Source: Persicaria tinctoria (taxonomy: Eukaryota > Streptophyta > Magnoliopsida > Caryophyllales > Polygonaceae). From it: a stretch of 64,000 nucleotides of DNA. The notes under the pieces were generated by a model, which searched no databases, was not told where the DNA came from, and saw nothing but the letters and a program-made list of their open reading frames with translations. Made by a program: the position numbers and the translations under genes. Location: the NCBI GenBank assembly GCA_037127255.1, contig JBANSL010000017.1, forward strand, positions 65,021,857 to 65,085,856. The letters are read 5' to 3'. Shown here piece by piece: positions 54,753-64,000 of this stretch (the stretch's first letter is position 1; each line of letters begins with the position of its first letter).

Positions 54753-55000
54753 GTATATATATTAACGTCTGTGGCATCTGTTTGGACATGATCGATCACA
54801 TCATTTAATTTTTGTATTACTATTCATTAAAAAGTATTGTTAATTGGAAAATTTATGTTTGGACAGTACGTACGTGCCTGTGATGCTAATACTAAGTACG
54901 TTGATAGTCACTTCCAATTATAAAAACTTATATGTACATTGTATTTGTTAAAAAAATGGAAGAAAATTAAAAGATAAAATCAAACTACTCCGTATTTCCA
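54753..55000. other. 3' flank of the membrane-protein gene, no feature
   Basis: AT-rich sequence with no recognised elements before the LINE fragment. Confidence 0.4.
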
Positions 55001-55048
55001 AAGTGATGACCTTGGCTGCATCCTAGCTCTCATGGGTTAGTTGGTTGA
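55000..55048 (+). mobile_element. LINE fragment, left part (split by the LTR element)
   Basis: In frame this reads LALMG-stop-LV up to the insertion. The frame resumes after the LTR element as DPMQESFILGRFILDNIVV (57222 onward), the RT fingers motif also seen in the LINE at 9.2 kb. The 5-bp duplication (gttga left, attga right, one mismatch) marks the LTR element's insertion into this LINE. Confidence 0.75.
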
Positions 55049-55273
55049 TGTCATGTATAAGGTTATAGATAATATTGGGTATTAAAATATAATATATCCT
55101 TAGTTGTAATTGTGGATCATCCAATGAATAATCCAACCAATTACTCCTTACTCTCTCTCCTTATCCCTCTTACCTTTCTCTTTCCTTAAACCTTTTCTCT
55201 AACCCTAAACTCTTCCTTCCTTAATCTCTACCTTCCTTTTCAATTTCACATAAATCATGTCCAGGATATGACA
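55049..55273 (+). mobile_element. 5' LTR (225 bp) of a compact LTR retrotransposon
   Basis: Begins tgtcatgtataaggttatag and ends caggatatgaca, so it has TG...CA termini within a TGTCAT/ATGACA inverted repeat. The copy at 56995-57219 has the same length and differs by scattered substitutions. It contains a long C/T-rich stretch (ctctctccttatccctctta). Confidence 0.93.
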
Positions 55274-55276
55274 AAT

Positions 55277-55289
55277 TGGTATCTAGAGC
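55277..55289 (+). promoter_or_regulatory. Primer binding site (initiator tRNA-Met type)
   Basis: tggtatctagagc starts three bases after the 5' LTR. It matches the usual tRNA-Met PBS tggtatcagagc with one extra T. Confidence 0.8.
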
Positions 55290-55369
55290 AGGTTGGATTC
55301 GAAATCATCTCCCTCAAATTTAGTTTTTTTTTTTCTGAAATTTCCCCCCTCCCCCAAAGAACAACAACA

Positions 55370-56521
55370 ATGGCGATCGAGGATTGGTGTCAACGACTAG
55401 AAGAAGACAATGAGCATTTCATGATAGAAAACCAGCGTAAGTGGGAAGAGCGACAACGAAAATGGGATGAACAAAGAATAGCGGATGAACGACTGCGGGT
55501 CGAACGCCAAATCGCAGACCAAGAAAGGGATCGCCGCTTTTACAAGACAATCAATGAACTCCGAAGGACGATGGGCATGCCTCCAATCAGTTGCCCTTGA
55601 GATGCCGTTGTGGAAGGAATTCAAGAAGTAGCCTCATCCTCGTCCCCGCAGATTGTCGAAGATTCGGTGGAACAGGAAATCGGCGTCCAGAAATTCGAAG
55701 AACTGAGTCAAGAAATCAAGTCTTCAAACCAGATTGGAGATTTACCAGAGAATGCATATCGAAAGCTCGAGATGCACCCAGAGTTTGAGGACGAATATCA
55801 GCGTGTAATCGATCGAATGCTCGAGATGCACCCAAAGTCTTTTATGACAAAGCCATATCGGGTTATTGAGGATGAATTTGAGTTTGTGCGAGACGAGCCG
55901 ATCACAAACTCGAATTGACACCTCATCAATTGTCAAAAAGATCTTCAAATTCAATTCCGGCGTTCCGAGGTAACTTCCCATCCTTGTGAGGTCATGGCAT
56001 ATGATAGTGCAGTCGAGGGATTGAAGAAATTGCTTGTGCTTTTGATCGAATGGATTGAAATTAGGATTTCCAATTCTAAAAAAATGGGCAGGACTGTTTG
56101 CTTGTGGAATTCAATTCAGTGTTTAGATAGTGCATACAAGGTATTTGTAGAAATGCCTACAGTAGATGATAATTCATGTGCTGTTGTTTTTGACCCTGGA
56201 GGTGATAGCGATTGGGAATATCTTAGCAGGATAAAAGGCAATGACAATTGTCAATGGGTGGAGGTGATCAGTTGGGGTGATGAATCCCCACATTTACTTG
56301 CTCATTACTTCAATCCATTGGGTCTGTCGGGCATTTTAGTGTTTGATCCAGGTGGATTGCTTACCATGGCTTATGAATTTTTACTAGATTGCAATGGCAT
56401 TGAGTTCAGGAAGAAGGGAGACAACTTATTTCCTTTTGACAGAGGTAAAGTTACCTACCTATCAAGTTTGTGGTTGTATGCAAGGACCGTCTTGGGCTAC
56501 AGATGCAGTTGTGTAATGTGA
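55370..56521 (+). pseudogene. Single long ORF of the compact LTR element, two in-frame TGA stops
   Basis: From the ATG at 55370 one reading frame of 383 codons runs to the TGA at 56519. It is broken only by TGA codons at 55598 and 55916. The first part (about 76 residues) is a strongly charged coiled coil (QRKWEERQRKWDEQRIADER). The middle is acidic (KLEMHPEFEDEYQRVIDRML). The last 175 residues form a mixed globular-looking stretch with FDPGGD...WEYLSRI and FDPGGLLTMAYEFLLD. I see no CCHC zinc knuckle, protease, RT or integrase motif, so this is neither a normal gag nor pol. It may be a non-autonomous element's own structural protein or captured host sequence. I do not recognise the protein family. 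Confidence 0.7.
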
Positions 56522-56979
56522 TGTGGGAAGTGTCAAGATGCAATATGTGATACTGTTGGAAACTGTAATGGGTATCGATGTCGGCAAGTTAATAGCAAAT
56601 TGCTAGAAAGGGTGCATCAGTTCAGAAGTGTGCTTAATTCTGAAGTTGTGGCAGTAAATTCTAAAGTTCAGACGTGTGCTTAGTTCAGACGTGTGCTTAA
56701 TTCTGAAGTTGTGGCAGTAAATTCTAAAGTTGCTCTGCTGGTTGGAGCATCCTCATTTTGATTTGGTGGACAACTATGGAGTGGTGATGATGGCATGCAA
56801 GGCTTGGGTTCCAAATATTCATATGGATTTTTGCAGTTCTATTTTGACAGCAGGATACAAATAATTGGACATGTGCATTGTTGACATGATCATGGGCTAT
56901 ATTTTGTAGGGATTTTTTGTAATTTTTTTAGTAGTTACAATTTTGTGAAGTTTCCGTAAGCTTTGAGGACAAAACTTTT

Positions 56980-56994
56980 ATAAGGGGTAGGTAT
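56980..56994 (+). promoter_or_regulatory. Polypurine tract of the compact LTR element
   Basis: ataaggggtaggtat lies directly before the 3' LTR, the expected place for plus-strand priming. Confidence 0.75.
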
Positions 56995-57219
56995 TGTCAT
57001 GTATAGGGTTATAGATAATATTGGGTATTAGTATATAATATACCCTTAGTTGCAATTGTGGATCATCCAATGAATAATCCAACCAATTACTCCTTACTCC
57101 CTCTCCTTATCCCTCTTACCTTTCTCTTTCCCTAAACCTTTTCCCTAACCCTAAACTCTTCCTTCCCTAATCTCTACCTTCCTTTTCAATTTCACATGAA
57201 TCATGTCCAGGATATGACA
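56995..57219 (+). mobile_element. 3' LTR (225 bp) of the compact LTR retrotransposon
   Basis: Same length and termini as the 5' LTR at 55049-55273. Differences such as ctctctcc versus ccctctcc and ttaaac versus ctaaac allow the insertion to be dated by LTR divergence. Followed by attga, the right TSD. Confidence 0.93.
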
Positions 57220-57790
57220 ATTGATCCGATGCAAGAGAGCTTTATTCTAGGTAGATTTATTTTGGATAATATTGTGGTTGCCTAAGAAATTGTGCACTTG
57301 ATGAGATGCAAGAAGGTTGTGAGAGGCTGGATGTGCCTTAAATTGGATCTCGAGAAGGCCTGCAACAGGTTGAATTGACGACATTCTGCGTTGTGCGAAC
57401 TTCCCAGGCATTTGGGTCCGGTGGATCATGGAGTTACTCGTATGACCTTCTCGAATGAGGTACTTTCTTGTAGTGAAACTTTTTCACATTTATTCAGAGA
57501 ATGCGGAGCTGCTAATATCGTTTGGATGCAGGTCAACAAGTGGTTGGGACTCGTAGGAAAGCGGAGGTGTGGATCTTCCCCTTGCTCCTTGGCTTCAATC
57601 AAACATCCGCAAGGCTAATTCCCTTGCTGATTTTCTTGCTCATGTCGCATTCTCATTTCCTTTAGGTGTTACTCTCTTAAACGTCCCACCGTTGGGTTCA
57701 GTTGTGCTACTGCATACGGATGCATAAGGGTTCACTGAGACCTAGCTGTGTCCTATGTAGTAGCAGTGTTGACGGCTGCCTTTGTATTGT
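57220..57790 (+). mobile_element. Internally deleted LINE fragment (right part)
   Basis: Starts in the RT fingers (DPMQESFILGRFILDNIVV) and reads to CLKLDLEKA. It then jumps to a zf-RVT piece (SETFSHLFREC, about 57470-57510) and to an RNase H end (KANSLADFLAHVAFSFPLGV, about 57610-57670). The wording is close to the LINE at 9241-13162, so it is the same family with large internal deletions and several stops. It hosts the compact LTR element. Confidence 0.8.
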
Positions 57791-57798
57791 TTCTCTTT

Positions 57799-60700
57799 TA
57801 TTTTTTTATTAGGTAATAATTTGGGTAAGGAAAACCTCACCCAAGACCATCCTTTCGGATGAGATCCTGAAGATCTGGATTGCAAGTTATAGAATACCCC
57901 TGGGCAGAATGGTCAGGGTGTGCAACCTTGTCAGCCACTTTATTCCTCAGCCGGGGTACATGAGAGATGTAAACTTCTCTAATGTGGTTCAACGAAAGTT
58001 TAATATCTGATAGTAGTAATTCAACTTCCCAAGGACATTTTGTTTTGTTTTATAGATAATCAATGATGATTTTCGAATCACCCTCTATATGGAGATAGTT
58101 TAAATGTAATTTAGATGCTTCCACAAGACCCAGACTCAAGGCCAAAGCTTCAGCCATTAGGAGAGTCTGATGTCTCGGATTTTGTCAGGCCATATATGAA
58201 TCGGCCTGTCTAGCCAATCCCGAATGATTATACCTGAAGTACTTTGTTTATCTAGAAGGGAAGATCCATCAAAATTGAGTTTGAAGAATCTATACGGTGT
58301 TTAGTCCAACGGGCTGGTTTGCCTTTTTGTTTAGATCTGATTCCACGTTTACCTGCTGAAGGGATACAATCACCGAAGCCTTCGAACTCGTCAAACCGAC
58401 AAGCATGAAGCCAGTCGTCAGAGTGACGCTTCATAAAGGCCAGAAGGTCATCATCAGTTGGCATGGTCCCCTGACAACATATGAATTTATTCCGGAAATA
58501 CCATCTAGTCCACCATAGATATCCTAATTAAATTTTGTTTCTTTTCCTTATTCAAAGAAACCTCCACCCATTCTAAGCCACCCTTGAAATCCCTGGAGTT
58601 CCTAATTATCTGTTTCAAAGTGGTTAATTACCCTGTATTGAGAAATCTGGAGACTTGGTTCCAGTTGCATTCAATCAATGCATGGGTATCATCTTCCACT
58701 TTGTCATTACATATTTCACACGTAGTTGGTAAGGGAACCACCTAGTCGTAAGATGAGCCTTTGTAGGAAGACCCGATTGATTGATTCCCCAAAGGAATTT
58801 TTTATTTCTGGTGGGACATTGAGCTGCCATATCCAAGCAATTGTGTTCTTTTCCCCGATTGTTATAGTTGTGGCATTAGTAAGTAATTTATATGCTGACG
58901 CTGTTGTGAACCATCCTTCTCTATTTGACCACCAATATATAGTCTGTCTTCAAAACTATGGTTGGGCAAGGGTATTGATGTTATTTCTTCTACGATGTTC
59001 TGGGGTAGGGTAGACATAAGCTTATCTAACCACCATTTACCCCCTATAATATAACTAGTAACCTTCTCCTCGCTGTTATAGTTCAAGAGATAGTCATGTC
59101 GCTTCCACAGAGGTTGAGTGCTGATCCAATTGTCGGTCTAGAAGTTCACCAATCGCCCATTTCCTATAAGACCAAATGAGTCCTGATTTGAACTGGTCCA
59201 AAAGCAAAGAAAGCTTAGACAACTGCCAAGAGGACCCTTAGTTCATTTATACTTTAGTAATTTATTACTCTTTAGGTACTTGTGTTTTATTATTTGTACC
59301 TATTAATTGGTTGGGCCGGCCATTATTTTCCATAATAGTTTCATTTGAAGTGATTCATTCATTTCCCGAACATTCTTTATTCCTATGCCTCATGCCTTCT
59401 TAGCCTTACATATCTTATCCTAACTAATAAGAGGTCGATGTTGCGCATCTTTGTTCAAGAAAAACCATCGGTTTATTTGATCTAGCTCTTTATGTATGGA
59501 TGACGGTAACATAAAACTTTGCATAGTGTAAAGAGGTTTTGCCGTGAGATTTGAGTTTATGATAGGGATAGAGTATCGGCACGCCATTTAGTCAATTGGT
59601 CCATAGATTTACATACAACTAGTGTAATACCCGTGCTTTAAAGGCTCGGAATTTTATATCCGTGTCATGAGTGTAATTTTTTAGAAGTATTATTCATCTA
59701 TATATGTACTGAAGCCATATAGATGACATGGATTCAATATGATTATTAATATTGATTTTTTATAATCTATTAATAATCACAATCATTATTTCTATATAAG
59801 CATTTTTATATATAAAAAAACTCAATCACATGTAATACTATTATGGAGAGAAAATATTCTTATTTGATCATACGTTATATTTCATAGTTCAACTCAAATG
59901 AGAATTTCGATTGTAACTTCATTGTGAAAATATGATTATTAAAATCGATATTTTGGTACATATTTAAATAAATATGCCCATCAATTTAAATATTACTGGA
60001 TTTTGAACAAATATGCACGGAGTATTAAATTATTATCACAATGGGTTAAATAGATTATTTTCATCCCATGTGTAATGGAAAGTATTAATCTATTTAAATA
60101 TGTATTGTGTAATATTTAAAACCAAAGTTAATTCTTTATGGATATAATATCAATAATTAAATTTATGTAAATAGTTTATTTAAATATATGTATTATTGAC
60201 AACCAATCATATGTTAGTCTTTGATTGAAATAATACAAACTTATGTAAAATCATGGTAAATTTGTACCTATTTTGTTCAATGTACCATTGGTATTTTGGA
60301 GACTGTTGTGATAAATTTAAGATGAGAAACACATTTTTAAACTTTTTAAAAATACAATCGATCAATAAGAAATTAAGTTCAATGTAAATAGATATTTTCG
60401 GAGATGATTGTGATAAAATTAAAATAGAAAACATATATTCAAAAATCTTGTCAATAAAACCGACCAATAAAAAAGGAGTCAGTTGATTAAAAAAATTCAA
60501 CTTTAATTGTGGGTGTGGCACGTCAGCAATATACTAGATTTGGTATTATTAATAGATATTTTTAAAAGTGTCCATGTTAACACGACCGTTGATTATTGAA
60601 CATCCTAGATATTACTCAAGGAATTTGACATGAGATATGTCGAGCACACTCTCAAGCTCAAATATCCTAGGCCGGGCGACTCCGGAAGTTACTTGGAAAG

Positions 60701-61135
60701 CCGATTTGTGGAACTTGATCTTCTGCCCTGAGAGCAGGCAATACTCATCAAGAATCACCTTAATTTTCTGACATACAGAGGTACTACCTTTTGTCAAAAT
60801 TAAAATGTCGTCGGTAAAGGCAAGAAAGGGTATAAAAGGGTCATTACCCCCAAATGAGAACCCAGCAAGACTACCGGAGCCCCCGACTTCGAAACTAGCT
60901 GTCTAGTCAGAATTTCTGCCCCCAAGATAAATAAAGAGGAGGATAACGAATCACCTTACCTTAAGCCTTTAGTTAGATAGAATTAATCTGCTGGTCCATT
61001 ATTAAATAATATCGAGGACACAGTGGATATGCACTTCTTTATCCATTGTAGAAATGTAATGTGAAAACCCAATTTAAGCAGAATTTGTCAAGTGAGAGAT
61101 TGACTAAGCCCACAATCGTAAGAGCGGGTATAAAT
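57799..61135 (-). mobile_element. L1-type LINE (minus strand), interrupted by a Helitron-like insert
   Basis: The minus strand shows the RT pieces GLR-stop-GDSLSSSLFILGAEIL (about 60940) and DDILILTKGSTSVCQKIK (60830-60720). These are followed by KFHKSAFQ and YLGCSIINGRVNMDTFKNI (to about 60553). After the insert come MDQLTKWRADTLS (about 59590), the EDRLYIGGQIEKDG region (58862-59086), and RNase H with LHIEGDSKIIIDYL (about 58060-58100). The 3' end is attacctaataaaaaaataa at 57800-57820. Many stops and frameshifts. Same 3' end and domain wording as the LINEs at 36.7 and 42.5 kb. The 5' boundary is approximate. Confidence 0.9.
59617..60545 (-). mobile_element. Helitron-like insertion inside the LINE
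   Basis: The flanking LINE protein blocks (NMDTFKNI and CKSMDQLTKW) are adjacent in related LINEs but are about 940 bp apart here. On the minus strand the insert starts near tctagtatattgctgacgtg. It ends with an imperfect hairpin (ccgagcctttaaagcacggg), tattaca, CTAG and T. These are the TC...CTAG termini and hairpin of Helitrons. The body is AT-rich without genes, and the exact boundaries could be off by a few bases. The frame at 60207-60521 is spurious. Confidence 0.5.
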
Positions 61136-61238
61136 ATCAGGTTTCCTTGAAGAAAAAAAAAAAAATACTTCCTCCGTATTGAATATTATAATATTGTTGA
61201 TTCTATGGTTGGTAAATAAAAAAAGGAAATTTCGTTTA

Positions 61239-62466
61239 GTGCCCCTGAGTTTTTAATAATTCTAGTTGATGTTTCACACTTTTTTTTCGTCCGAATGGTA
61301 TCCTTGAGTTTTGTTAAAAGTTCGGCCCATACCCAAAACTCATAGTTTTTTTTTTAATGAATTAAACCACCCTTTATTTTTATTTTTTCATAAATATGTC
61401 CAATTACTTTTAACATTGAACAAAACTACTTATTATTAAACTAAATTCAACACAAAATTGACAAAACCACCTTTATTTTTAAAATGAACAAAATCACACA
61501 TTATTGCCAAAGTTTTAGCAAAAAACACCCATTCTTTCCAAATTTTTTTTTGAAGAAAATCAACCATTGTTTTTAACATTAAACAAAAGATCCGTTATAT
61601 ATTTTTAATATTTTGTAAAAAATAAATCTCATTATTTGTCAAGCATTGCATGTACATAATCACCCATTATTTACAAAATTTTGCACAAATCCACTATCTT
61701 ATTATGTGAACAAAAATAGTTAACCTATAAATTATAAAAAAATACTTCGTAAAACCATACTTTGTGTAAAACCACCCTTTATGTTTTCAAAAATGCACAA
61801 GACCACTTCTTGTGTAATAAAAGGTGTTATTCATTTCTTTTGGTCGGAATACATAAAACCTAATAAGATAAGAAAGATTAATCTTTTATTATGTTTTTCT
61901 TTTACAAGAAGAAAATAAAATAAATAAATTTTACTTTTCTTTTTCAAAAAAATTATAATCGAGCATTTGGTTAAATTGATCAATCACATTTACAAATGTT
62001 TAAAGTTAGTGAGATATAATTTAAATATTGTTTTGAAAAATAATTGGTGTTGAATATTGTTTTTGCAAATAATGAGTGTTTTTCGTTTTTGCAAAGTATA
62101 GAAAAATAATAGATCTTTTGTACAATTTTAAAAATCATAGTGATTTTGTTATATTTTTTTTAAACAAGAGTGATTTTGCAATAAAATTTTTGGCAATAAT
62201 GTGTGATTTTGTTCATTTTAAAAAATAAAGGTGGTTTTGTCAATTTTGTGTTGAATTTAGTTAAATAATAAGTAGTTTTGTTCAATTTTAAAAGTAAATT
62301 GGCATATTTATGAAAAAATAAAAATAAAGGGTGGTTTTATTCATTATAAAAAAAAAGAAACTATGAGTTTTGGACATGGACCAAACTTTTGACAAAACTC
62401 AGGGTACCATCTGGACAAAAAAAAAGTGTGGAACACCAATCGGAATTGTTAAAAACTCAGAGGCAC
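61239..62466. mobile_element. Large foldback element, 1.2 kb near-palindrome
   Basis: The left arm begins gtgcccctgagtttttaata. The right arm, reversed, begins gtgcctctgagtttttaaca. Continuous similarity runs through blocks such as aactcatagttt, aaaccaccctttatttttat, ttttttcataaatatg, attcaacacaaaattgacaa and aacaaaatcacacattattg. The outer 300 bases of each arm are highly similar; inner parts are looser. No ORF. It is most likely a long-TIR foldback or MITE-type element, and its transcript would form a long double-stranded RNA. No target-site duplication was identified. Confidence 0.85.
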
Positions 62467-63340
62467 CAATCGACAGTGAATTCGAATTAGGGATTTTATG
62501 TGATTCAAGTAACTTGGTTGGGTTTGATCTCGTTCATATTTGATAACGAGCCTCAAACTTTAAACAAGTAGAGCTCATATTGCCTTTTTTATTTTGGCGT
62601 ATTTAATATTTTCCTCCATGGATCCTGAATGCATTTTGGTTTGCAATCTAACCCAATTCGATCTCAAATGATCTCGGATTCGGCTTATCATGATCGTACC
62701 AAAGCTCGACACTCGAATAGAATTCCTAGTTCGGACCCTTCATTTCTTAGCTTTTTAGAGATTGATATCAAGATAAACATACGAATTTATCGTCAAACAC
62801 ATGGTTTAAAAATCTTGCAACCCTGTCATATCAAAAAGATACGCTTGAAAGTTTCTAGCAGTCTTTGGTCCTTGTAAAATTGTCTATCAAAGCGCAAGTC
62901 ATGGTTGGGAATTTCTCAAATACAAATCATGACTACTGGATTCTTATTCAGCAATTGAATTGCTCGTAGTTTTATTATCTTGATTTCTAGAACTGGTCGT
63001 TAACTAAATGCGGCGAAGGAAGTAATCCACCGCAGCGGTTGGTATATTCAATTCCTGTTTTGATTCCTGGGGGTCACGCACGTCTGAGCGCATCATCCGC
63101 TAACTAAGCTGAGCGCACAAGTCGATGGAACCTGACACTAGGTGGGGTAGCCCATCGACTTATATGCAAGACTTGGATTTATCATTTTATCAACGTGGGA
63201 TATCATTTCACATCTTTCCACAATAAACATTTATACTAAAGCGGGTCAGAAAGACGGTGTCGACAAACTATTTTTAATATAAAATGTCTATTAACTTTGG
63301 AAGTCAGTGTCATGACTGTACGCTTGATGATATTTTGATT
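62467..63340. other. Intergenic DNA, no gene recognised
   Basis: Small ORFs only (for example 62629-62877) with no recognised domain or repeats. Confidence 0.45.
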
Positions 63341-63343
63341 GTA

Positions 63344-63540
63344 TATAGTTTAGCCGTACGTGGCTCCTCTCGGGATCCTACAGTGGACATAAACCGGTCC
63401 CATGACATAACCGACAAGGCCATTTTTGCCATGGCATTCATAATGGTGCTCGCCCTAGTCCCTACTCGCTTTACCATGTGATCGAGAACATCTCTGGAAG
63501 CCTATTATGATTGTCATTTTCCGCAGCAAACAAAGTAAAG
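63344..63540 (+). pseudogene. Truncated third copy of the three-helix membrane protein
   Basis: Reads DPTVDINRSHDITDKAIFAMAFIMVLAL. This aligns with the N-terminus and helix 1 of the gene at 54360 and the pseudogene at 49498. A stop follows at 63479 (taccatgtga) and homology fades after cattttccgcagcaaa near 63525. Helices 2 and 3 are missing. Confidence 0.75.
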
Positions 63541-63579
63541 CTTCCAGCTGTCGATGTTTCGAGCTGCAGGGCTTGAGAT

Positions 63580-63717
63580 CCTCGTCAACGATTACATCGA
63601 CAGGACAAAATCTCATTGATTGTTTCACGCCACAATCCCACTGTCATCGTTCGGCCGTTATGACTGTGGCGTGAAATGATATGTGAGATTTTGTCCTATT
63701 GGTGTAATCTTCGACGA
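63580..63717. repeat. Short hairpin with arms of about 58 bases
   Basis: The left arm contains acgattacatcgacaggaca, aaatctca and tttcacgccaca. The right arm is the reverse complement with few mismatches (tgtggcgtgaaatgatatgt, gagattttgtcct, ggtgtaatcttcg). The loop is about 20 bases. Size and near-perfect pairing resemble a young miRNA precursor or a tiny MITE. No coding sequence. Confidence 0.7.
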
Positions 63718-64000
63718 TTTTTTATACCTATTTATCACTTTAATTTATTTATTTTAATACAAATTTGTCATTTGAGGTGTACTTTTTATATCAGTGACAA
63801 TTCTACCGATAAATATTAGGAGGGTTATTAGGTCCATTTTTAATATCAAAATGTGTGCGTTTCCAACGGCTACAAGACCCATCGATCACTGAAATAATAA
63901 TGGAATATATTGGAATCCCCTTATGGTACGGTTGTTTACACGTTTACGTTTTGGAAGGTGTGAAAGTCTGGTTTGCCATGCCAACAATCGTGACCGATGT
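63718..64000. other. No feature recognised
   Basis: AT-rich end of the window with no ORF or repeat that I can support. Confidence 0.4.

Noticed and set aside
1..64000. CRISPR arrays, bacterial defence systems, rRNA or tRNA genes
   Set aside because: None seen; intron structure and families show plant nuclear DNA.

Overview
The window reads as eudicot plant nuclear DNA. Its genes have GT-AG introns and match plant-only families, intergenic DNA is AT-rich, and much of the window is nested transposable elements. The base composition and repeat style would fit an asterid, but the sequence does not settle the species. There are no bacterial-style operons, no CRISPR arrays, and no rRNA or tRNA genes that I could see.

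Gene-rich left part (1-36 kb). Four recognisable host genes lie here. (1) A single-coding-exon PTF2-type TFIIB-related factor is on the minus strand (3121-4785), with a predicted 5'UTR intron. (2) A type II phosphatidylinositol 4-kinase gamma with a ubiquitin-like domain is on the plus strand (CDS 15533-17437), also with a leader intron. (3) A chloroplast-targeted HSP90 (HSP90C / HSP90-5 type) is on the plus strand, with 18 exons over 20530-26490 that add up to exactly 782 in-frame codons including the stop. (4) A chloroplast CPBP/CAAX-type intramembrane protease is on the plus strand, with 10 exons over 31195-35765 (355 aa). Two gene fragments, a CIP1-like coiled-coil gene and an ABCC transporter, sit side by side at 1.1-2.8 kb. 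The genes are separated by foldback MITEs, a 3.9 kb 5'-truncated L1-type LINE with a perfect 16-bp target-site duplication (TSD), a small retroposon, and AT-rich DNA with Helitron-like termini.

Transposon-rich right part (36-64 kb). This is a stack of nested insertions. A LINE fragment abuts the LTR of a Ty3/gypsy element, and a hAT-type element (8-bp TSD) has inserted into that element's 3' internal region. A second LINE (42470-46278) is itself split by another TIR element with an 8-bp TSD. A 1.6 kb non-autonomous retroposon follows (17-bp TSD), then a degenerate Ty1/copia pol. A compact LTR element (225-bp LTRs) carries one long non-gag-pol reading frame and sits inside a LINE fragment. A third LINE is interrupted by a Helitron-like insert, and a 1.2 kb near-palindromic foldback follows.

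The only likely host coding gene in the right part is a small three-helix membrane protein (54360-54752) of unknown function. It has two decayed relatives at 49.5 and 63.35 kb, which makes it a local lineage-specific family.

The best candidates for something undescribed are the compact LTR element with its unusual ORF, the three-helix membrane protein family, the group of non-autonomous retroposons that share a 3' end with the resident LINEs, and the long foldback and short hairpin near the right end. The genes are ordinary housekeeping or organellar genes and do not form a common pathway.
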